10,341 nucleotides of DNA from JBDHUJ01 sp039809105. Lineage in GTDB: Bacteria; Patescibacteriota; Saccharimonadia; Saccharimonadales; UBA4665. A model generated the notes under the pieces. It made no database searches. It worked only from the letters and a program-made list of their open reading frames with translations, and was not told where the DNA came from. Positions 6,277 through 10,341 of this stretch are shown in pieces (positions within the stretch are counted from its first letter, which is position 1; each line of letters opens with the position of its first letter). Both the position numbers and the translations under genes were made by a program. The stretch covers positions 1-10,341 of the forward strand of contig JBDHUJ010000044.1 of the NCBI GenBank assembly GCA_039809105.1, read 5' to 3'.

Positions 6277-7538
6277 GCAAGCTCCTGCAGCTGCGGCCGC
6301 AGTTCGCTGGCCAGATATAACGAGCCACTTACGAGCAGCACTTCTTCGGGTCGCTGCAACAAAAGCTCCAACCCGGCCGCGGGTTCCTGTGTCACTTCCC
6401 CTCCTCGGCCCGTCGCCGCCTGCCACGCAGCCATGATTTCTTCGGGCGGGAGCGGCACGTGGCGAAGGTCCTGCGAAGCCGGGCAGGCGGTAGTTATAAG
6501 ATGGTCCGTCAGCGGTTCCAGCTCCCGGAGCGCCAGCTCCAGCTGCTCGCGCTTGGCCTCCAGCAGACCGAGCAATACCGCTGTTTTTTGCCCTGGAAAC
6601 CGCTCCGTCACCGCCGTTACCAGCGCGTGGAGTTTCTGTTGGTTGTGAGAACCATCCAGAATGATAGTCTTGTCACCGTACCGGAACAGCTCCATCCGGG
6701 CCGGTACCGTCACTGCCGCTGCCCGGCGGAGCGCAGTTGCAGACGGCTCTGCAACTCCCACTTGCTTCAGAGCCTGCAGCGATGCCGCCAAAGCCAGGCT
6801 CCAGTTCCGTCGTTGGAACACCGGCAGTTCAGCCGGCGCGGTAGCTTCTCTGTCTGCGACAACCGTCAACTCCGCGCCCTGTCGGGCGGCAGTCTGCATA
6901 AAAACATCCATGACCTCCGGAGCCTGACGGTGCGCGAACACACGGTTACCCGGCAAGAGTATGCCCGCTTTCTGCGCCGCAATAGATGGCAGGTCTTTGC
7001 CAAGAATGGCCGTGTGGTCCAGCCCGATGTCGGTCAGCACGCACACTTTGTCACGGCGATGCACCACGTTCGTACCATCCAACAGCCCGCCAAGTCCCAC
7101 CTCGACGACCGCAAAATCCACGCCCATCCGCGCAAACTCCCAGTACGCGAACGCTACTAGCAGTTCAAAATACGTCGGCCGCACCGGCGCCGTTCCGATA
7201 AGCGTCAAAAATTCGGCCAGCTCGCGGCAAAACTCGGCTTCCGGCAGCGGTGTCAGATTCAGCTGCACCCGTTCGTTCACTTCGGTAATATGCGGCGAGA
7301 CCGTCAGCCCGACCTTCCGGCCGGTGGAGCCCAACAGAGCCGCCACGTAATAGCACGTAGACGTCTTGCCCGACGTTCCCGCCACATGCACCACTTGGTA
7401 GCTGTCCTGCGGATTGCCGAGGTAGTCCATAAGACGGCGCATCCGGTCCAGCTTATACACTTCCGGCAAACTCCCCGCCAGCGGCACATACGCCGCCAAC
7501 ACTCTCTTCGCCTCAGTAAAACTTGCTATCTTGCTCAT
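6273..7538 (-). CDS. folC: Folylpolyglutamate synthase / dihydrofolate synthase
   Basis: FolC adds L-glutamate to dihydropteroate and/or polyglutamate tails to folates with ATP, keeping folates in the cell. The 421-aa protein is a full-length Mur-ligase-family enzyme. It has the P-loop GTSGKTS (54-60), SPHITEVNERVQL (81-93), TYFELLVAFAYW (122-133), EVGLGGLLDGTN (146-157), GLDHTAILG (172-180), AAQKAGI with Lys190 as the likely carbamylated lysine, and the C-domain motif DGSHNQQKLHAL, with serine where alanine is commoner. Whether it also has the dihydrofolate synthase activity needed after FolP cannot be read from sequence, though the adjacent pathway genes suggest it. The ATG lies 3 nt after the stop of the upstream small gene and has no Shine-Dalgarno site, suggesting coupling by re-initiation. 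It overlaps folA by 4 nt. Confidence 0.96.
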   Translation of the reverse strand: MSKIASFTEAKRVLAAYVPLAGSLPEVYKLDRMRRLMDYLGNPQDSYQVVHVAGTSGKTSTCYYVAALLGSTGRKVGLTVSPHITEVNERVQLNLTPLPEAEFCRELAEFLTLIGTAPVRPTYFELLVAFAYWEFARMGVDFAVVEVGLGGLLDGTNVVHRRDKVCVLTDIGLDHTAILGKDLPSIAAQKAGILLPGNRVFAHRQAPEVMDVFMQTAARQGAELTVVADREATAPAELPVFQRRNWSLALAASLQALKQVGVAEPSATALRRAAAVTVPARMELFRYGDKTIILDGSHNQQKLHALVTAVTERFPGQKTAVLLGLLEAKREQLELALRELEPLTDHLITTACPASQDLRHVPLPPEEIMAAWQAATGRGGEVTQEPAAGLELLLQRPEEVLLVSGSLYLASELRPQLQELA

Positions 7539-7541
7539 ATA

Positions 7542-8003
7542 TCAGTCGCGGGGATATACTCTATTATGCCACGAATCAGGCCCACATCTTCTTTGACGCA
7601 TATGGTCCGTCAGTGATGGCTCGCTTACCACACTCAATGGTATCCGGGCGGTATCACTGGTCTGCGTCACTGTTCTACCCTCTTGTGGTAGATTCATATC
7701 GACAGCCTGGTCGTAATAGACGACATTGCCCAGTATTACACATGGGTCTGCCGGATTCGCCAAGTCAATACCCAAGACATTACCGACGACACATTTATTA
7801 GTAGTAAAAACGGAATTCCCTATACGCTCTTCAAATGTAAATGTTGCCACCAAATCACGTTCTAGCGTGTCAGGCAAAACGGTATGGTCTTGCAATGCTG
7901 CGTCCAGGAACGCAATGGTGTTGGCCAGGTACCGCTGCTCCGCTTCGGGGTCATAAAGCCGCACGCTCCAGTCCGGTTCATCAGCTGGAGCGTGCTCTTT
8001 CAT
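7542..8003 (-). CDS. Hypothetical protein between nusA and folC
   Basis: I do not recognise this 153-aa protein. It has no signal peptide, membrane segment or metal-binding cluster (cysteines only at 71, 88 and 140). An acidic N-terminal third is likely helical. A more hydrophobic middle (about 71-100, VVGNVLGIDL and CVILGNVVYY) looks like beta strands. The start is well supported: GGGGAG overlaps the nusA stop and stands 8 nt before the ATG, and the gap to nusA is only 5 nt. It ends 3 nt before folC, so it is translated within the nusA operon. In many bacteria this place after nusA is taken by ylxR, but the protein shows no YlxR motif. The middle of the gene looks more AT-rich than its neighbours, which may indicate a different origin. 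Confidence 0.75.
   Translation of the reverse strand: MKEHAPADEPDWSVRLYDPEAEQRYLANTIAFLDAALQDHTVLPDTLERDLVATFTFEERIGNSVFTTNKCVVGNVLGIDLANPADPCVILGNVVYYDQAVDMNLPQEGRTVTQTSDTARIPLSVVSEPSLTDHMRQRRCGPDSWHNRVYPRD
7563..7571 (-). promoter_or_regulatory. Possible internal extended -10 promoter for folC-folA
   Basis: The minus strand reads TGGCATAAT, a TG-n-CATAAT extended -10 with one mismatch, placed 24 nt before the folC start and inside the end of the preceding gene. No convincing -35 accompanies it. If real, it would allow folC and folA to be expressed independently of nusA. Confidence 0.25.
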
Positions 8004-8008
8004 AGGGT

Positions 8009-9163
8009 TTACTCCCCGTGTTCTTCGATGGCTTCGAGGAGGGAGGACTCTAGTTGTTCTTTTTTCTTGAGTTTTGGCTGCTTGGGGAGTTCCACCGTTT
8101 CGACAGTACCTTCGACCACCGGAGCCTTTTCGGCTTCGATGTCCAGTTCGTAGCCGACCAGTTTAGAGGCCAAGCGGACGTTCTGGCCGCCGCGGCCGAT
8201 AGCGATGCTCAGCTGGTCTTCCGGCACGATAACCTTGGCGCGCTTGGCCGCTTCGTCCAGCTGCACACGGCTGACTTTGGTCGGGCTGAGTGCTTGGGTT
8301 ATATAGGTGACAGTGTCTTCGCTCCAGACGACAATGTCAATCTTTTCCTGCTCGCCTATTTCGCCGACGACCGCATTTACCCGAGTACCGTGGCCACCTA
8401 CGAAGGTACCGACCGGGTCGACACCGGCTACCGTACTGGCGACGGCGACCTTGCTGCGGACACCAGCTTCGCGGGCGATGTTCTTAATCTCGACCGCGCC
8501 GCTTTCCATTTCCGGCACTTCGGCGCGGAAGAGGAACTCTAGGAACTCGCGGTTACCACGACTCAGCACCAGCTGCGGGCCACGTGGGCCACGCTCGACG
8601 TCTTTTAGGAAAGCCTTGATACGCTGGCCAGGGTAGTAGCGCTCACCCTGAATCTGCTCGCTCTTTGGCATGATTCCCTGAGCTTTGCCCAGTTCCAAAC
8701 GTACAATCATACCTTCGACACGGCTGACCATAGCGTTCACCACGGTGCCGATTTTGTCTTCGAACTCGGCCAGCACAATCTCGCGCTCGGCTTCGCGCAG
8801 GCGCTGCAAAATGACTTGCTTGGCGGTCTGGGCAGCCACGCGGCCGAACTCAGTCACTTGCTCGTGAATCTCTACGAAGTCGCCCTTTTCGGCGCCCTTC
8901 TTTAGCTTCTGCGCGTCTTCGATGGTAATTTCGAATTCTGGGTCACCAACGCGTTCGACGACTTCTTTACTGACGTAGGCGTCGACTTCGCCGGTCTTCA
9001 GGTTCATTTCTACGCGGACTTCCTGCTCACGCTCGCCGTAATCGCGGCGGTACGCTGCAGCCAAGGCCTGCTCTACAACCTGCTTAACGGTGTCTTCCGG
9101 CAGGTTCTTTTCCTCGGCGATAGCAGTTATGGCTACGGCCAATTGTTTAAAATCTAAATCCAT
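8009..9163 (-). CDS. nusA: Transcription termination/antitermination factor NusA
   Basis: NusA binds RNA polymerase and nascent RNA, promotes pausing and hairpin-dependent termination, and takes part in antitermination. The 384-aa protein has the standard order: an N-terminal RNA-polymerase-binding domain (about 1-125), an S1 domain (about 135-200, including GTVVNAMVSRVEGMIVRLE), the linker LSRGNREFLEFLFRAEVPEM (200-219), KH1 (about 235-285) with GXXG loop GGHG (256-259), and KH2 (about 308-345) with GRGGQNVRLASKLVGYELDI. It ends in a short lysine- then glutamate-rich tail and lacks the acidic repeats found in enterobacterial NusA. The ATG at 9163 is preceded by AAAGGA at suitable spacing. 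It heads an operon with a small unknown gene, folC and folA, rather than the common rimP-nusA-infB order. Confidence 0.97.
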   Translation of the reverse strand: MDLDFKQLAVAITAIAEEKNLPEDTVKQVVEQALAAAYRRDYGEREQEVRVEMNLKTGEVDAYVSKEVVERVGDPEFEITIEDAQKLKKGAEKGDFVEIHEQVTEFGRVAAQTAKQVILQRLREAEREIVLAEFEDKIGTVVNAMVSRVEGMIVRLELGKAQGIMPKSEQIQGERYYPGQRIKAFLKDVERGPRGPQLVLSRGNREFLEFLFRAEVPEMESGAVEIKNIAREAGVRSKVAVASTVAGVDPVGTFVGGHGTRVNAVVGEIGEQEKIDIVVWSEDTVTYITQALSPTKVSRVQLDEAAKRAKVIVPEDQLSIAIGRGGQNVRLASKLVGYELDIEAEKAPVVEGTVETVELPKQPKLKKKEQLESSLLEAIEEHGE

Positions 9164-9187
9164 AAGTCGTTCCTTTCAGTCACTCCA

Positions 9188-9244
9188 AATGACCAATTAT
9201 CAATTTACAATGTCGTAGTGAATTACCAATGACCAATTTTCAAT
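9188..9244. repeat. Pair of 17-bp AT-rich direct repeats in the nusA leader
   Basis: AATGACCAATTATCAAT (9188-9204) recurs at 9228-9244 with one mismatch, 40 bp apart. More partial copies of AATTACCAAT/CAATTTACAA lie between them. The stretch is markedly more AT-rich than its surroundings. It may be intergenic simple-repeat material or may help keep the ribosome site of nusA unstructured. Confidence 0.5.
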
Positions 9245-9270
9245 GCCCAGGGAACCAGCTCTCACTTGCT

Positions 9271-9368
9271 GTCATTCCGGGCTTGACCCGGAATCTAAAG
9301 CCCTACTAGTCTGGGCGCGTTAGATTCTGAATCACGCGCCGTGCATTCGCCGGGCTGTTCAGAATGAC
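9271..9368. repeat. REP-like palindromic element (GTCAT...ATGAC) in the nusA leader
   Basis: The element starts with GTCATTCCGGGC and ends with CAGAATGAC. It contains a perfect 8-bp hairpin ATTCCGGG/CCCGGAAT (9274-9294) and a longer stem GGCGCGT (9314-9320) with ACGCGCC (9334-9340), enclosing GATTC-T-GAATC. The GTCAT/ATGAC ends match those of the elements at 4066 and 9490. It lies in the transcribed leader between the nusA promoter-terminator and the nusA start. Confidence 0.7.
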
Positions 9369-9402
9369 AAGGCACGGCAATTACTTCTGGTCTCAAGGCA
9401 CG

Positions 9403-9426
9403 AAAAAAGCCGACCTTCCGGCCGAC
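9403..9426 (-). terminator. Promoter-proximal intrinsic terminator / attenuator upstream of nusA
   Basis: On the minus strand GTCGGCC (9426-9420), a GGAA tetraloop and GGTCGGC (9415-9409) form a 7-bp stem with two G-U pairs, followed directly by six T residues (9408-9403). It starts only about 6 nt after the predicted start site of the strong promoter at 9439-9466, so full termination would release an RNA of about 30 nt. Transcripts that reach nusA must read through it. Confidence 0.75.
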
Positions 9427-9438
9427 CTAACACTGCTC

Positions 9439-9466
9439 ATTATACAGATAACGCTTCGGCTGTCAA
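9439..9466 (-). promoter_or_regulatory. Consensus sigma-70-type promoter upstream of nusA
   Basis: The minus strand has TTGACA (9466-9461) and TATAAT (9444-9439), both perfect consensus hexamers, with a 16-bp spacer. The start site is expected near 9432. It is the best promoter in the window and faces the nusA operon, whose ATG lies about 270 nt downstream, with a terminator hairpin between. Confidence 0.85.
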
Positions 9467-9489
9467 CCAGAGACCCTCATAGCCTCACT

Positions 9490-9561
9490 GTCATCTCGAC
9501 CAACGTGGAGAGATCTTCCCCATGACAGCCTGGAAGATTTCTCCACTACGGTCGAAATGAC
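9490..9561. repeat. REP-like inverted repeat with 30-nt arms (GTCAT...ATGAC)
   Basis: Arm 9490-9519 and the inverse of arm 9532-9561 agree at 25 of 30 positions, and two of the differences would still pair as G-U in one of the two RNA strands. A 12-nt spacer separates them. The ends are GTCAT and ATGAC. It lies upstream of the nusA promoter and downstream of the 143-aa gene, where it could act as a barrier or a 3'-end hairpin for that gene. Confidence 0.8.
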
Positions 9562-9680
9562 AAAACCTTGGGGGTTCTGGAGTCGGGTCGAGGGGCGCAT
9601 GGCGGCGTGTTGGGCATCCTGCGTCAGCAGAACACTTCGACGCCACCAGCGCACCCCCGGCCCGAACTCCGACATACCCG
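9562..9680. other. GC-rich spacer without a supported gene
   Basis: Between the inverted repeat and the stop of the 143-aa gene no credible gene, promoter or terminator is seen. An open minus-strand frame here runs on through the repeat and has no ribosome site. A weak dyad GCGTC...GACGC is present near 9620-9645. Confidence 0.4.
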
Positions 9681-10112
9681 TCAGAAGCAGCCGAGCGCGC
9701 GACTTCCGTGCTCCACCGAGAGCAGGAACGCCTTCTCCAGCGCGAGCCGGAAGTCCTCCAACTCCTGGAGCTTCAGCAGCCCGTTCTGGAATTCAATCCG
9801 GACAGAGAAGAAGTCCTTCTCCTCTGAGCTGTGGATGATTCGGCCGAGCCTGTTGTGCTTGTCGCAGCGCCCCGCCTCGGTCTCCAGCACGAATTGGAAG
9901 TACCCATCGACCCTGCGGTCGTGCTGATGCCCGTAGTGGGTCAGACGGTACTCGTAGTAGTACGGGTCGTCGCCGTTGTGCTGGTACGGCATGTAGTACA
10001 TCCGTACGTCCCGAATGAACCGCGTACCCATCTCGTGCACATCATCAGCCCTCGGCAGCGGTTGCTGCTTCGGTTCCAGCGACGTGAGGGCCACTGCTGC
10101 GTTGCTACCCAT
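9681..10112 (-). CDS. Hypothetical protein, tyrosine-rich, possible acquired gene
   Basis: I do not recognise this 143-aa protein. There is no signal peptide or membrane segment. The central part is rich in Tyr and His (YYMPYQHNGDDPYYYEY, then THYGHQHD). It is followed by a likely beta-stranded region and a helical C-terminal part (LLKLQELEDFRLALEKAFLL). The start is well supported: AAGGAG lies 6 nt before the ATG at 10112. Codon use looks unlike the neighbours: 10 of 12 glutamates are GAG, and G or C dominates third positions, where clpC and nusA mix GAA and GAG. That may point to horizontal transfer. No terminator directly follows; the inverted repeat at 9490-9561 is the nearest strong hairpin. 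Confidence 0.75.
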   Translation of the reverse strand: MGSNAAVALTSLEPKQQPLPRADDVHEMGTRFIRDVRMYYMPYQHNGDDPYYYEYRLTHYGHQHDRRVDGYFQFVLETEAGRCDKHNRLGRIIHSSEEKDFFSVRIEFQNGLLKLQELEDFRLALEKAFLLSVEHGSRALGCF

Positions 10113-10243
10113 AGAGGGCTCCTTCTGTTTGTAGGGCGAGCCTTGTGCTCAGTCCCTGACGGGGTACTACATGTTGGAGCGGTACTGCTACCTTTCTGTC
10201 CGAAGACAACTCGACAATATGTACAGGGCAATCGCATATGCCC
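10113..10243. other. Upstream region of the 143-aa gene
   Basis: This holds the ribosome site of the 143-aa gene and weak dyads, such as TGTC-TTCG-GACA on the minus strand near 10200 and a GAGC/GCTC hairpin near 10140-10155. No promoter close to consensus was found, so the gene may be transcribed from farther right. Confidence 0.35.
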
Positions 10244-10339
10244 CTACATCCCCAGTAGATACTCCATGTATGCTGTACTCCTGCCCGCTTTCTTCAGGCT
10301 GGCCTTTATGCCTATCTTCCTCACTTTGTCTCCCCGGAC
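10244..10339 (-). CDS. Possible C-terminal fragment of a gene running off the right edge
   Basis: A minus-strand frame is open from the window edge to TAG at 10244-10246. It gives 31 residues ending in KIGIKASLKKAGRSTAYMEYLLGM. The lysine-rich amphipathic sequence is plausible for a protein tail and its strand agrees with the next gene, but it is too short to identify. A second minus-strand frame is also open here, so this call is weak. Confidence 0.3.
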   Translation of the reverse strand, partial: VRGDKVRKIGIKASLKKAGRSTAYMEYLLGM

Positions 10340-10341
10340 TA

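Noticed and set aside
6277..6426. 50-residue N-terminal extension of dihydrofolate reductase
   Set aside because: The DHFR family starts at MIRCIAAL. The extension lies inside folC in another frame, and AGGAG plus the ATGA overlap support the start at 6276.
9463..9675. 70-aa minus-strand frame between nusA and the 143-aa gene
   Set aside because: It reads through the whole inverted repeat and the nusA promoter -35 and has no ribosome site. The peptide is the kind produced by translating REP-like repeats.
10158..10170. 12-base match (TAGTACCCCGTC, opposite strand) to the terminator at 9-46
   Set aside because: Several 12-base matches are expected by chance in a window of this size, and no longer similarity surrounds it.

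Overview
The window (about 10.3 kb, moderately GC-rich) looks like a chromosomal segment of a bacterium, most likely from the candidate phyla radiation (Patescibacteria), with Saccharibacteria as my best guess. That guess rests on the style of the ClpC and NusA proteins, the tight gene packing, near-leaderless gene starts, and several small proteins that I cannot place. TGA is used as an ordinary stop codon (zinc-peptidase gene, folC, folA, the small gene between nusA and folC), so a TGA-recoding lineage is unlikely. No rRNA, tRNA, CRISPR array, insertion sequence or phage gene was found.

Left part (1-4626). A terminator for an upstream plus-strand gene (9-46) is followed by a small unknown plus-strand gene (190-525). 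This meets tail-to-tail, with a 17-bp overlap, a minus-strand gene for a membrane-anchored protein with an HEMLH zinc-peptidase motif (509-1486). Next comes clpC (1540-4026, minus), the AAA+ unfoldase of the ClpCP protease. Its promoter (about 4220-4249) is overlaid by a perfect CIRCE operator (4232-4258), so clpC should be repressed by HrcA and induced by heat or protein damage. The roughly 190-nt leader contains a pair of REP-like palindromes. A small cysteine-rich protein gene (4276-4599, minus) lies just upstream of the operator.

Middle part (4650-8003). folP (dihydropteroate synthase, plus) is divergent from the cysteine-rich gene. After a 379-bp convergent intergenic region full of strong hairpins, the minus strand carries folA (dihydrofolate reductase) and folC (folylpolyglutamate/dihydrofolate synthase), with a small unknown gene upstream of them. 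Together folP, folC and folA give the late folate steps: pteroate formation, glutamylation and reduction to tetrahydrofolate.

Right part (8009-10341). nusA heads the operon nusA - unknown 153-aa gene - folC - folA, with gaps of only a few bases or an ATGA overlap. Its only strong promoter (TTGACA-N16-TATAAT, 9439-9466) is followed within a few bases by an intrinsic terminator (9403-9426), which suggests attenuation of the operon, perhaps by NusA itself. Two more palindromic elements with GTCAT...ATGAC ends flank this control region. The right end holds an unrecognised 143-aa gene (9681-10112, minus) and possibly the tail of another gene.

The most interesting signals are the CIRCE operator on clpC, the promoter-terminator tandem before nusA, the three GTCAT...ATGAC palindromic elements in regulatory regions, and the structured folP-folA intergenic region.
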